A stretch of 64,000 nt of DNA. Origin: Engraulis encrasicolus. Its lineage: Eukaryota; Chordata; Actinopteri; Clupeiformes; Engraulidae. Within the stretch, counting starts at the first letter, position 1; each line of letters begins with the position of its first letter. The stretch lies in the NCBI RefSeq assembly GCF_034702125.1, contig NC_085872.1, positions 27,870,134 to 27,934,133 on the forward strand, in the 5' to 3' direction. The translations under genes and the position numbers were made by a program. Shown here piece after piece: positions 49,323 through 61,594 of the stretch. Under the pieces are notes generated by a model. It had not been told where the DNA came from. It did not search any database and saw only the letters and a list, made by a program, of their open reading frames with translations.

Positions 49323-51323
49323 CTGATAATGGACAAAGACAGATGCTTAAAATCTGGGAGAGAGTAGAGTACAGAGTTTGTTTGCAAAACGGTGTATCCA
49401 CCAATTTTGACTTTTGCATTTTATTATTGGAAATGACTGCTCAGAAGGCATATCACCTATGTGTGAATTCTTGCCATTCAAATGTTTTGAGAACATACTT
49501 TTTCAACCTATAAAACATGCATTTTGCAATGCAATACAATGGAATGCCCAATACCAAAATGTCAATTTCCCAACAATTCTACAAAATGGAGATACACCGT
49601 TTTGCAAATAAACTCTCACATGTTTTAAGACGAGCCTATACAGTAAAATTTGGAAGGACTTGCAGCACATTGAAGGCCGGCCTATAGAACTAGCACACTT
49701 ACTGCCTCCTGGTTGTTGGTTTCAGTGAAGTACTTGTACCAGCCCCAGAAGTCTGGCATAGCCTTGTAGTAGGGACTCCTCTTGCTGCGAGCCAATGCTT
49801 TATCTGTCACATACACACACAATATAGTCAGGACCGATATGTGGACAAATAAACAAGAACAATTTGTTAGTTTGTCACTAATATTGATCTATTGCCAATT
49901 AATTACAAAGGTTTTCACGTGTGTGACTGTATTTGTTATTGGCTGCATGATTTGTTTTTATAGTTTTGGACCATTTGACTGATTTACCACCATCAACAAG
50001 TGTGTGGCGTTTAGGCAATTAACAGCTGAACTTTTACAGACACTGTCAAACAAAATGATCATTGCGTTATGCCGTTAGTGGTTTTGAAAGCATAACACGT
50101 GTTGCAGGTCATTAACAACTGAAACATGTCATTTATTTTTACCTTCTGTGTGTTTAACGGCCATTGGTCCTGCCTGCAAGTAGTCTGTGCACATGTGGGG
50201 GTATTAAAAAGAGAAGTCAGAATGTGCACCATGAAGAACCAGATGTGACATTACAGAGGCCAGGAGAGAACCGCTGATCCCCTTAATAATACCCTTAGAA
50301 CTAAAGCACAGTTGTGTCCCGCCAGGGCCGGCGCTAGGCATAGGCAGACTAGGCGGTTGGTAGGGCGCCAAATGTCCTGGGGGGCACCAAGGCCCAGAGA
50401 ATTACAATATTAAACTAAATAAAGCATCAAATTTTACATTTAATGAGCACTCAGTATATATGGTACATGGTACTAGATCAGATGTGCTCGATCAGATGTA
50501 TGACACCATATTTACAAAATGCCAATGTCAAATTCCACATAAAGGAAAGATTGGTGCTCGCCTAGGGCACCAAATTGCCTAGAACCGGCCCTGTTTCCGC
50601 CCCCCTTGAACAACCAGTTCCATGCACCAGAGATTAATCTGCAGGCTGTGTGCTTGCAGGCGTTTCTGACCAGATATGAGTGTGTCTGGAAGGGGAGGGG
50701 GAGGGGGGTGCAGAGAGTGAGGGGAGGGGTGAGGGCTGAGGGGGTCTTTTTGAGGCCCTATGGAAGTAACACCCGTTAAACTACAAAGGCTGCCTGGCGC
50801 CATGCCCAAAGGCAGTGCTCATTAGTGCCCAGTTGTAAAATAAAATAGAGGGGAAAAATGCTCTGTACATGTAACATAATGTGTGGCGTGCGTTTGTGCC
50901 ACCAGTATATGTTGCTTTAGAAGTTAATCGCTTGAGGGGAAAGAGCACCGTCAGCTGCTTCTCTGGAAGCCCTATGGAGGAAGGTTTTAGAGGAGGCCAA
51001 ATGCAACCTTCTCCATTAAAGACACAATAAACTTCACAATAATGAACAGTGTGGTGATATTTACATTACACACTCCCAGAACTGTGGTGCATTTATAGTT
51101 AAGCAAAATACAGTTGTTGGTTTTTTTATGTACAGAACCCTAACTTTAACACCATCACATTCTATACGTAAAATCCAAATGTCAGAGGATATCCTCACCA
51201 TTAAAAATGTAAAAAGTAACAAAAAAGAGAATGTATCAAAATTTAATTCGTCTCACCTGCCAGCAAAATAACAGTGAGCACTACTCCAGCAAACATGGCT
51301 GGAATCCTTCCAGTGGCGGCCAT
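47973..51323 (-). CDS. Actinodin (actinotrichia structural protein), complete
   Basis: Actinodins are secreted, non-collagen proteins of the actinotrichia, the stiff fibrils of fish fin folds. Coding exons: 51257-51323, 50143-50169, 49703-49803, 47973-49322, joining to 1545 nt and 514 residues. Residues 1-22 (MAATGRIPAMF, VVLTVILLAG) are a signal peptide. Residues 35-65 carry KRSPYYKAMPDFWGWYKYF. Then come at least nine Cys pairs spaced like CNPYIDPYC, CDPAKDPYC, CDPETDPFC, CNRRLDPGC and CDPEMDYNC, separated by Ala/Pro/Glu-rich linkers (a long acidic stretch near 150). The C-terminus is FEDFMRPYMGHQKK. No stop or shift. Third-position GC in the last exon is very high, unlike the AT-rich flanks. 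Teleosts have several actinodin paralogues; I cannot choose one. Confidence 0.94.
49703..49803 (-). CDS. Actinodin coding exon 3
   Basis: Residues 32-65: SKRSPYYKAMPDFWGWYKYF and TETNNQEA. Acceptor TGTGACAG, donor GCA|GTAAGT, phase 0. Confidence 0.93.
50143..50169 (-). CDS. Actinodin coding exon 2 (27 nt micro-exon)
   Basis: Encodes GPMAVKHTE plus one base of the next codon. Two AGs lie four bases apart (GCAGGCAG); only the second keeps the frame with exons 1 and 3. The first would give a stop within seven codons. Confidence 0.8.
50323..50593. mobile_element. Short hAT-type element in actinodin intron
   Basis: CAGGGCCGGCGCTAGGCATA mirrors GCCTAGAACCGGCCCTG. The flanks TGTCCCGC and TTTCCGCC agree poorly. 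Related to 11276-12691. Confidence 0.75.
51257..51323 (-). CDS. Actinodin coding exon 1 (signal peptide)
   Basis: 22 codons plus one base. ATG at 51321-51323. An acceptor TTTTCAG ending at 51342 leaves 18 nt of 5' UTR in this exon, so an upstream non-coding exon is expected. Confidence 0.9.
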
Positions 51324-51812
51324 TGTAACAGTCCGCAGCACCTGAAAACACAAAGGATAGTTCCACTCACAAGACAGCTGGGCTGCTTCAAGCCTGTTGG
51401 ATATCAACTCAGGACACTGCTAGTAGGGAACACATGACAGGTAACCCAGAACTGTGTTTTCCTCTCTGTCTGGGTGCATCCCAATATGTGACCTTGGCTC
51501 CTCCACTTGCCTCCTCCACTCGCTTCTCGTCATGATGACATCACTGACAATAGCATTATATTTCAATATCTTGCAAAAGCTCAATTGTAAAGTCTTTTTC
51601 TCATTTGCAATTGGGATGGTGAATGAAAAACAGTCCCTTAAAAGTTGTTGTGGCTAGGCTGACAGCTGGGAAACTTTATCGTTTTCTCCACGGAGGAGGG
51701 GCCAGGAGGCGGGACGAGGAGACAAGCACAAGTGGAGGAGGCAAGGACACATATTGGGATGCACCCTCTGACTCATCACCCCTTTGTTCAAGCAAGACTC
51801 CATACTCTTGAA

Positions 51813-52311
51813 CAGGGGTGGGGAACTTCTTTACGGCCCGTTTTATCCGGCCCCTGATATAATTTTAATGTTATGCAGCTTCACATGCAGTGCTCTAAAT
51901 TAACACCTGCCAACAGGCCTAATGCTAGCGAAAATTCAGTGTGGCTGGTGGGAAAAGTACATTTACCAGCCACGTTGTCCCATTAGTGAGTGTGTGTTTG
52001 GCTGGTAAGATTAATATCTACTAGCGATTTTGGCTGGTGATGGAAAAAGAGGATTTAGAGCCCTGTTCACATGAAATATAATATTTTGTAAAAGAATCTT
52101 TGAAATTACATTTGCAATACAATGAATACAATGAATATTCAGGGGAACTAGAGAAGGTGAGTTCTGTTTTAAAGGTGACTGCCTTCAATATAGGCCTAAA
52201 ATGGGGGGGGGGGGTCTTGGTTTGTGTTCATAGTATGGCCCTTGGAGGACTTTTACGGTTCTTGGAGGAATTCGAAGTGGCCCCTTGAATGAAAAAGGTT
52301 CCCCACTCCTG
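51813..52311. mobile_element. hAT-type MITE (499 bp) in the actinodin 5' intron
   Basis: CAGGGGTGGGGAACTTCTTT mirrors AAAGGTTCCCCACTCCTG. 8-bp flanks CTCTTGAA and CTCTAGAA, one mismatch. Confidence 0.88.
51888..52065. mobile_element. Nested hAT-type MITE (178 bp)
   Basis: CAGTGCTCTAAATTAACACC mirrors GATTTAGAGCCCTG. The 8-bp duplication TTCACATG is perfect (51880-51887 and 52066-52073). It sits wholly inside the 499-bp MITE. Confidence 0.9.
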
Positions 52312-53012
52312 CTCTAGAAAGAGAGAAGACTATAAAGAATTTGTATGGTGTAACTGTGAGGTACACTGTAGAAAGTGCTACTCTAATCAATTTAAGAAAT
52401 CGTAGCACATTTCTCTTTAACATTGGTCGACATTTAAAAGGTCACATCTGTTTACATTAAATAGTTACAGTAGACCAGTTAAACGCAACCTTCCTGCTTG
52501 TTGTCAGTTTTAAGCTCTGACAAACTTGTGCTGGATAGACAGCTTCAACTCGCATTCATGTTGCCATATCTCACAGTCCTCTGATATTTAAACACTGTGA
52601 GCCTCTGAAATCACTTTATCACTCATCACTCCTGTGTCAAATCACTTCATCTCTCATCATTCCTATGTGTTAATAAATCACTGCTGCTCTGTACCTGAAA
52701 AGGTGCAAACCAATTTGTAGGCCTATAGGTGCTGTTACCTCAAAGAGTAGCCTACATACATTCTGTGAATTCAGATTCTACTTTACTGACAGTTAAAATA
52801 AACTCTATTACTAGTTGCTGCATTAATCAAACCACAGCACTACACCAAAAGACAATACAATTTTGTCCCTATATCCTTTTTTAGAAAAAAAGTGCTGTTA
52901 AACTCTATATGCATTGAGGACAACACCTATTATCTGACAGGTACCCAGCAAATGATAGATGAACAAACAATTGACACGAGAGAAGTACATGGGGATCCCT
53001 TGGAAGACTCAC

Positions 53013-53125
53013 CTCTCCTGGCAGTGATGGTCCAACTCTGAGCAGCTAACAGTGGCTGGTTCCCCTCTGGATGGATCTCCCAATGGTTAAAGTCACATGT
53101 GCTCTCTGCACCCGACTGCTGCTTC
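53013..53125 (-). other. Candidate 5' non-coding exon of the actinodin gene
   Basis: A strong donor (GAGAG|GTGAGTC, GT at 53011-53012) faces the acceptor at 51342. No ATG-started frame of note. The upper limit is set by the TATA-like box at 53155. Confidence 0.5.
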
Positions 53126-53154
53126 CCAGTGCAACCCAGCCCTGCGTGGCAACA

Positions 53155-53161
53155 TTTTAAA
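53155..53161 (-). promoter_or_regulatory. Candidate TATA box for the actinodin gene
   Basis: TTTAAAA on the minus strand, about 30 bases upstream of the proposed start near 53125. Inferred only from position relative to the proposed non-coding exon. Confidence 0.35.
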
Positions 53162-53781
53162 GTCAGGCCTTGATCATTAAAAAACAAAAAAAATGAGTGT
53201 CATATGTCTTTGGCTCCCTGTTCTCTGTGCAGGGATTGGCTCCAGCCTCTGAAGAACTTGGTGAACTGACCAATGGGGGCCTCAAATTAGGGAAGCCTGA
53301 GAGGCAAGGCTGTACGTAGTAGGACATGACCACGGGCGCTGGGGAGTGTCAGGATCATAATGGAGGGATCACTTGAAGGATTGATTAGTGGGTTGTTACC
53401 TGTGCATGCCTGAAGACTTTTGCCCTAACCTAGCATTTCATTTTGGAGGTTGGAGAGAGATTTGACACCTTTTAAATTGGAGGGATGGGGCCATCTTGAC
53501 CTTGACGATGGATCAACCCCAGGAACCATATGGGTTGCAGGTCCACCCTAATTGTCAGTCATGTGCATGTTTTTTGATCATCAATCACATAGCTATACTT
53601 GAAAACATACAGAAACGTTCCTCTGCACACACCCAAAACTTTTGGTGGGCTGGTGTGTGTTGCAGGGATGCAAAGGTTAACAATCTTACACTGGAATGGG
53701 CTTTACCAATATATTATTTTTTTCTACTACATGTTTTTTGCTAAATGTTTAATCGTCCTTAATTTCCGTTTCCCACACAGG

Positions 53782-53863
53782 CATTACGGGAGATGACATC
53801 ACAGCAGAGGACGTACTGTCACAGGTGAGAAGAAGCTATCAGCCCCAAGGTCACATGACTCAG
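53782..53863 (+). other. Exon-like segment on the plus strand
   Basis: A pyrimidine tract and acceptor (TTTCCCACACAG) precede an open 82-nt stretch reading ITGDDITAEDVLSQVRRSY, followed by donor ACTCAG|GTATGT. No neighbouring exon or family recognised. Could be chance or a relic. Confidence 0.25.
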
Positions 53864-54237
53864 GTATGTATTGTATGTAGACCATCACCTATAGGGCGGG
53901 ATATTGTGCGGTGCTGATGGTTTTTAGTGATATTTAATGCTTAATATTTCTGATTACCTCTATATTTTACCACCTCCTTGCAATCCATCCATGCATCAGG
54001 TGTAGCAGATCTATGGCACCTTTCATGAATGTAATATTGTTTAGTCACCCTAAAAATCACAAGACCTACGTATGTATAAGTGTATAGGCCAGGGCTTCGA
54101 ATTTTGGCTTGCCGGAGTTGTGTGTTTTGAAAAAATTCCATGAGGTGGGTAAACATGTTTCATATTACTTAATACAAATATGTAAATCAATATATTTATT
54201 TATTTAGGTGCTAAAACACCACCAATGTGTTTAATTC

Positions 54238-54359
54238 CTGGGGCCTATACTACAACGTTGGTTAAGGATAAGTTAAGGTTTAGTTAAGAGGTAAATCATC
54301 TAATAGAAGAGCCTGCTAACTCAACTTATCCTGAACCAGCTTTGTAGTATAGGCCCCTG
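54238..54359. mobile_element. Palindromic MITE (122 bp)
   Basis: GGGGCCTATACTACAA at the left is the inverse of TTGTAGTATAGGCCCC at the right, with GGATAAGTTAAG/CTTATCC inside. No clear target duplication. Confidence 0.75.
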
Positions 54360-54377
54360 CTTTTGGGGTGGCATTAA

Positions 54378-54560
54378 CTACTACTCTATATACTACTACT
54401 ATTACTACTACTACTGTTACTAATATATTATACTTCTTCTGCTACTATTGCTACTGCTACTATTACAACTGTCACTACTATTAGTATTACTACTCCCACT
54501 GCCGCTGCTACTACAACTACCAACAACCACAATAACAGTAGCAGAAACAACAACATTCAT
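54378..54560. repeat. Degenerate (ACT)n trinucleotide repeat
   Basis: Runs of ACT/TACT with GCT and CCA interruptions. The long Leu-rich frame here is a repeat artefact. Confidence 0.85.
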
Positions 54561-57421
54561 AGAACGCAGACCTCAACCAAGTCTGCTCACACGATCACCA
54601 AAATATATTCAGCTTGACACACCACACCACAATGCCACTAACAGCACACTGACCAAGAACGAGAAGTTCATGCAGTGGCAAATTATTTTCCACATCCACC
54701 AACCAATCAACCAATCAATCAATCAATCAACCAACCAAAGCAAACCTTGCCGTGGCAGCAGGGCCACTGGCAGCTCTTGCTGGGCCCAGGACAAAGTCAT
54801 CTGAAAGGCCCCCAACCCAATACATATACAATGTAATAGGGACCCAATGCTGGGCCCTCTGTCTCCCTGGGCCCTGGACAACACATTCGTTTGCGCCCTC
54901 TCTCGGAGGACCTGTGTGGCAGGGCAGTAATGGCCACATCTGTATCCATGTGCCACATCTTCATGAAGATTTTAATCACATTGTGATAAGTAACTACTAA
55001 GTGCTTATCAAAAAATGTACGGTGATAATTAAGTTGGCAGCTTGATGTTATGTAAAATAAAATGATGGAGCAGGGGAGTGAATACACATGCATTTATGTC
55101 ATTTTGTGAATGAATATACACTGTCCCTGTTTCCTCAGATAAAATGGCTTTTAATTTCTGTGCACATTTTGAAACCCACATCAGCTATGGGAATCTATAG
55201 ACCTATTTTGAAATAGGAGCTCACAAACCAGAGGAAAAAGCTTAAAGGGACACCGCTATCGAACCAAAAGGCAGGAGGGGCAAAGGCTAACAATGTCTCT
55301 GTGAGATCAGGAGAAGGTGAGCCATTTTATACCATCTATTCACAGTTTTACATCCTTTCTGTCACAGCAGTGAATTACAACATGTCTTTTCTGTCTGGTC
55401 AGTGGAGACATGCTCCATATAAAACTAAAACCCGAAGCCTGGGAAGGGCACGTAAAGTTTCAGGCTCAGGTGAAGAGGTGAAGTAAGAAATCAAAGTTAG
55501 CACGCAGGGAGATTGGAGGAATTTTAATATTATTAGTACGGCTTTTGTTGATGTGGTTATAAATCACTAACTCAGTCTCCCTTTTGGGCCCATTCATCAT
55601 TTGTCACCTGATATACTAGTACTGTACATCCAGGGACAACTGGATCAGACATGTTGCAATGCCACATATAATTATGCTCAAATATGCTCTTCAAACAGGT
55701 GTTCAGGTGTGGACAAAAACCTACAATCTTCATTGAAAGGCAAACATGATACAGGCTCATAATTTTAACCAACCACATACTGTGGAATTCTTGGGATTCT
55801 CAGAATGTTACACCATCTGGAAACCAGAACGAATTTGCGGAGTTTGTAAAAGTATTCCCAAGCAACACAACACTTCCGAACACTGGGCCTGCAGACTAGC
55901 TACCGTTATGTAGAGTACAAAAGGATGACTCTTTTTTTAATCTATCCTTGCAATAATCATTCACAATCATTCTGCTCATCTCAGCGCATATAGCAAGCCC
56001 TTGTGAAACCTACCAATTTCTTCATAAATCTATAGCCTTCCCAAATGTCAGAGATGTACCCTGTATAGTGTGCAGGTTAAAGGTTTGTCTTGTAAAGTCA
56101 AGGCTTGAGAACTCAGGTTAAAGCCAGGTGATAAAAGTGGTTATGGCCCCCCGAGTGTGCCCTGCACCCCATAATGCCTGCAGAACATGTGCTAGGACTG
56201 AGGGAGAAATAGGGCACGGGCACTTTTGGCTTGAAGGGGCCCCTCATAATTATCGGTGCAGAACTGATTCACCGGTGGGCCCCGCACCCTCGTGGGCCCC
56301 TATTTTCAGAAATGTAAGGGGGAAAAAATTCTGAAAATAGGGACCACAAGGATGCAGGGCCCACCGGGAAATGCCCGCTATGCCAGATGGCCAGTCCAGC
56401 CTTGCTGCAGAACATGTGCTGGGGGTTGCTGCTGGTGTGGACTTCTGTGGCGACATGCCCCTGCTGTGTCTCCACCGTCTTCCGGCACCATACCTGCTAG
56501 TTTAACACATGCATGCAGGCGCTGCGCACACAGTGTACACTCTCCCCCCTTAGCATCATGTGTGCAGGCAGGCCTGCATTCTCCATGTAGGACCCGGTGT
56601 TTTAAAGGCAGTGTACCATCCCTCGACATTCCAGTCCGACAGTCAGCTGAAAAGAACAAATTATGGCTGAAAATGTCTCACTATTTTTGAGGAAAAACAA
56701 ACAAAACGAAGTATTTACCTTTTAGTAATTCTGTGTGTTGTCAACATGGTAGAGGAATGAGGTATTATAATGACAAACCTTTCCTCCAGTTCCAACTGCA
56801 CAATGCAATTGCATGGTCTATGAGTTGTGTCAAAATGGACCCAGGTAACTGACACATACCACTGATCAGACTGTTTCGTTATGTTTTACTCTAATATTTT
56901 TTACACAAGAAGACAAAGGATTTGAAATGTAGCTGAGGGGAAAAAGGGAATGATTCATTGTACTCCTAGAGCACAAATTTAACGAGAGCTCACCAGCTGT
57001 GCTGGATTTCACAGAGCCTGTGTGGCATCTGGAGATGCTAGTCTGGCCTCAGGTAAGGTATCACACTAGATTATGAAGCAACTTTATAAAACTGGAAGGC
57101 TCTGGGGCCAGCACCAGTATACTTCCTGCTGCTGTAGGGACCCTCCAGACACCAGAGGAGAAGGCTCTGTAGGAGGCCAGCTCAACATGCTCTCTAATTG
57201 GTTCAGTCTGCTCTCTGGCTCAGTAGGCTAAGCACTGTGAATGCATGGTGTAAGCATGATCTGAGCTTCATGGCTTTCTTATTGGGTGCAAGTTAAAACA
57301 TGTTTAGTCCAGCTATTTATCTCTATGCTGATTTGATGCATTTCAGCTGCCTGGGAGGATTAGCAATGATGCATGTCAGCAGAGGAGTTTGATGGGGCCT
57401 GTTGGGTCCACAAATTCTATG

Positions 57422-57531
57422 TCTCAAATGGTGCACTTGTGCACTTCGGGCACTGTGTTTCAGTGCGTAATTATAATACGCCATATGTACTGAAACATGA
57501 ACACTGCAGTGCACAAGTGCACCATTTGAGA
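57422..57531. mobile_element. Short palindromic MITE
   Basis: Perfect 22-bp arms (57422-57443 and 57510-57531) starting TCTCAAATGGTGCACTTG. Inner sequence CACTGTGTTTCAGT/ACTGAAACATG also pairs. Confidence 0.85.
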
Positions 57532-58287
57532 TCCAGCAAAACACTATCCTGAATTTATATCCCCCCATTTGTTGTTTTACTTTGTACAGTAGGGGACAAG
57601 AAAGGGGATTATAGCTATATACTGTATAGGTAGCTATACGGCAAGGTAGAAACATCTGTAACATTGAGTAATACATAAATGAGGTTTCAGATGGCGCACA
57701 ATTTTCCACACATTTTTCATTGAGATTTTTCACTTGTAGTCGTAGCTAGTAAGTCCTTCATAATGGTGGAAAATTACAGTTTATTTATGATCTGGTATGT
57801 GGTTTTGGTATTTTTTAGATAGTGCCATGTAAAATAAGGAGTGCTGCATTTTGTATTGCAGAAATAATTTTTCAGCCTATAGGCTCCCCCCATGGATCAA
57901 TTAATAAATTACATGGAATAGCCATTTGTTCATTTCCAATTAGATTTCAATTTAAAAAAATATTTAATTTTGCTTATATGTTCCATCGGATAAGCTTTTT
58001 CCTTGCATGTCAAAGTAATCCTATTCATTCCCAAAAGTTGAGGGTTGTCACCTGCAGCTTCAACACCAGCAAAACGTGATACCCCTGATATGTGTGATAC
58101 AGTATTGATGTGCAGATTGTTAGGCCTTCCCTGACATGTCTGTGCATAGATCAATATGTGTATATTCTGTGAAACTATGGAGAAGTGCAAAATCAAATCC
58201 TGTCACTTCAGACAGCACTGCGGTATTTCTTCGAACCTGCAAAGAAGTTGATTAAGTAACAGGTCAACAAAGTACATTCAAGAAAGA

Positions 58288-58293
58288 TTTAAT
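58288..58293 (-). promoter_or_regulatory. Candidate polyadenylation signal of retreg1
   Basis: ATTAAA on the minus strand about 740 bases after the stop codon; it would give a 3' UTR ending near 58265. Confidence 0.4.
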
Positions 58294-59035
58294 GGCATTA
58301 TAATTGCACAAGATCCAGTGTCTAATATCTTTGATTTCAAGTGCCTAGCTGTATCAATTACATATTTAAGGTGCACGTACACATAAAAATGTTTACATTT
58401 GAAACAGAGCTATGCATGCAAAAATATATAACATAGATATCCAACGCTTTCTGCAACATTTCCCTGGCCCACAACAGTTCAAAACGTAATGAAAAAAGGA
58501 ATTACAAAATTAGACAAACAACAAAAAGAAAAACAAAAAGAAAAAGAAAAAAATTGTGATGATTTTCCTGGAATACATCTTGTTGGTATTTCGTAGCGTA
58601 TCTGTCCTTAATGGAGGTTTCCTATATGTTCGGGTTTTATCTATAAATGTATAGAGTGGAAGAGACCAGGTACAAGACTACAATGGATCTGTCGAATAGA
58701 TTTGGATATATTTTTTTTAAATGTGTTTTTGGCAGCATAACAGCAATGTGAGTGAATTTCCTGCCCTTCCACCGCTAAACCGCAGAGAGCATTCGGGTCG
58801 GAAACTCCTCTACTTTGAGTGGGAAAGGCTCGAAGTGGCAAGTCGCAAAAACTGAAGAGAACTCTACTAGATCAAGCCTTCCTTGTGTCATCTGTCCCTC
58901 ACATCTAATTAAAAGTACTCACAGCTAGGAAAATCATCACTTGTCAGCCTTCATTGTCCTTGCATGCCCGCCATTCACAATAGCCTGGTCATTAATAACA
59001 TCTCCCCAACCGCACAACAGCTTTGCGTGACGTGA

Positions 59036-59592
59036 TCAGTGACGCCCCAGCAGTTTGGAGAAGAACCCAGAGGGCCTGCTGGCTTTGGGCTGAGCCGCGC
59101 GTCCCCCAGCCCTCTCCAGCCCCAGCTCCCCCTCCAGCTGCTCCAGCTCCGACTGGTCCAGCAGCTCAAAGTCCTCCGCCTCGCTGTCTGAGTCCTCGGC
59201 CAGCGCCTGGGCCAGTGCAGCCGGTGGGGTGGAGGCAGTGGAGGAGGAGGAGAAAGAAGGGCAGGCGGCGTCCACCGTGGCAGAGATGGTGGCCTCCAGC
59301 CTCTCCTGGATGGCAGCCGTCACGGCGGCGCTGATGACATCACCAGCCATGCGCTCCACCAGCTGCAGGGTGGGGTCGTGGACCTGCTGCGCGCCGGCCA
59401 GGGCCTCCTTGCCCTCGTGGCTGCTGCTGCGGCTGTGTTTGTGTTTGGGCTTCGTCGGGGCGGGAGCGGGCAGGCCGATGCTCAGGTCTTCGTCATCATC
59501 ATCACCGTTGGTTCCCAGGCCGTTGTCCAGACATGGGAAGTCTTGGAGTCCACCGGAGAACACCTCCTCCTGATCGCTGGGGCGGTCCAGAT
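59036..59592 (-). CDS. retreg1: retreg1 terminal exon
   Basis: [11 protein letters not shown], acidic [24 protein letters not shown], then the LC3-interacting region [11 protein letters not shown] and [10 protein letters not shown]; stop TGA at 59036-59038. Acceptor GCCCTAG. Confidence 0.95.
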
Positions 59593-61502
59593 CTAGGGCA
59601 TGAGCACAGATAGGACATATCCTCAACCATGTAGTAACGCACTGGCTCTCCTAACAGAACACTCCTAACCGGGCTAATACACCAGCCGCGACATGAGCGA
59701 GGCGAGCGACGGAAGTAATTGACTTTGTATTGAATCGCTGGTGACAGAAGAGACAAAAGCGATTGCGTGACTAGAGGCGATTTACGCGACTAGAGCGACA
59801 GTTTGCAGTTGAAAGCTCGCAATAATATGCAAATGAGCTATGATGCTGCTCGGCGACAAGCCGCCACAGCCAATTACTGTATAGAGGTCAGTAACCACAG
59901 CCAATGGGGAATGTTGGAATGCTTGCGTTCTGCTTTCAACGGACATACTCTAGTCGCTTCAATCGCTTGTATTGCTCTTGCTGCAGAGAAGCGATTTTCT
60001 GTCGCTTCAACCGCATCGCGGCTGGTCTATTCGCCCAGTAACAGGCCACACATGCCTATTCCCCCTTATTCCAGACAGCACTGCAAATGCCACCATTACC
60101 GAACTTAGCTTTTCTTCCCTGGTTAAATAAATGTAAAATAAATAATAATAATAATAGTGTTAAACTAGCAAAAAATGAGTAAGTAAATAAAATAAAGTAT
60201 TAACGGTGCACTGTGTAGGATGGTGGTCAGAGTAGGAATTGCAACTATGCTGCTCTTTGAAACTGTCCTTCTATTTCCAAATTAGATCTTGTCATGAATA
60301 TTTAGTAAGTAATAAACTAATATTTAATAGTATGACGAGAGTACAGTAACATTTGCAGCTAAACATGCCTATTTCTGGAAATTCATAATGGCGGACATGG
60401 AGAAGATCCACCTTTTCATGTATGAAAAATGCTATTTTTCCAGTCATAATGAATACGTTAAAATTTAAAGGTGGTGGTAAGTATTTGCGAAAAAGTTAGC
60501 ACTTGTAAATGGGCAGCATGAATTCTGGAAATATACCACTAAAAATATTACACGGTGCACCTTTAAATAAAATTAATAATAAGTTAACGATAACTATTTC
60601 TGAAACCTGGAACAAGACCAATTGATGTGTACAGTATATGAATACCTGAACTGTTAATGGGATTTTAAAAAGGCTAACAAGACAGGGGTGGATTTCTCGA
60701 AACCATAGTTGCTAACCACGTTACTACGCAAGTTACTACGCAAGTTACTACGTTACTACGCAAGTTGCTAACTGGCTAACAACTACGCTTTTGAGAAATG
60801 CACCCCAGTTGCGCTCACCCTCAGAGTCCTCTGTCTGTGGTGTGTGCCCTTCAGACAGGTTGAAAGTGCCATTTTCAGTCCATGTCACCTCGGAAGGCTC
60901 AGTGTCAGATATGGAGAGCTCCTTGTATGCAGTTGAGTCCAGCTATATAGTGAGGTGAGCAAATGAAGGTGACGAGTCATCTTAGCATTAAACGACAACA
61001 GAACATTTAGTCCACATCCAGTAAAAGTAAACTGCTTTTGACATGGCTACTGTCTTTGCTTTTTTACCTTGCCTTTTCTATAAGGGAACAAATAATAATT
61101 TTAGTTGGTTCTTTGTGGAAAATATGGATTTCCATTACCAGTCTTCACACTATCCAAAACCTTCAGTGAATGTTTCCCTGGTAATTGTCAGGAACGCTAG
61201 GCCTATTCTATATAGCATGAAAGACTAGAAAAAGGTCAGCGGAAATGTCATATAACATGATACTGTGTGTGTTGACTGTCGAATCATGTGATGGAGACAT
61301 GGTCAAACTGACCTTTGGGAAGAGAGAAGACAGATCGGCCTCAATGCACTCTCTCTCAGCCTGGGCCTGGAGGAGCCTCTTTTCTAATGAAACACATGCA
61401 GAGATGGTCCTTAATGACATTTATTTTCGCTGCAATATGATCTATGTTAATGGCCTATTACTGTGTGTGTGTGTGTGTGCGTGCGCGCACGTGTGTGTAT
61501 AT

Positions 61503-61594
<92 letters not shown>

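Larger units (their letters stand above)
53864..58264. other. Intergenic between the actinodin gene and retreg1
   Basis: No supported gene. Contains repeats listed separately, plus GGGCCC-rich hAT-like remnants near 54750-54900 and 56140-56410. Confidence 0.6.

Noticed and set aside
47967..49367. 466-residue open frame on the plus strand
   Set aside because: It is the antisense shadow of the GC-rich terminal actinodin exon; Gly/Val/Leu-rich with no domain, while the minus frame has the family motifs and correct splice sites.
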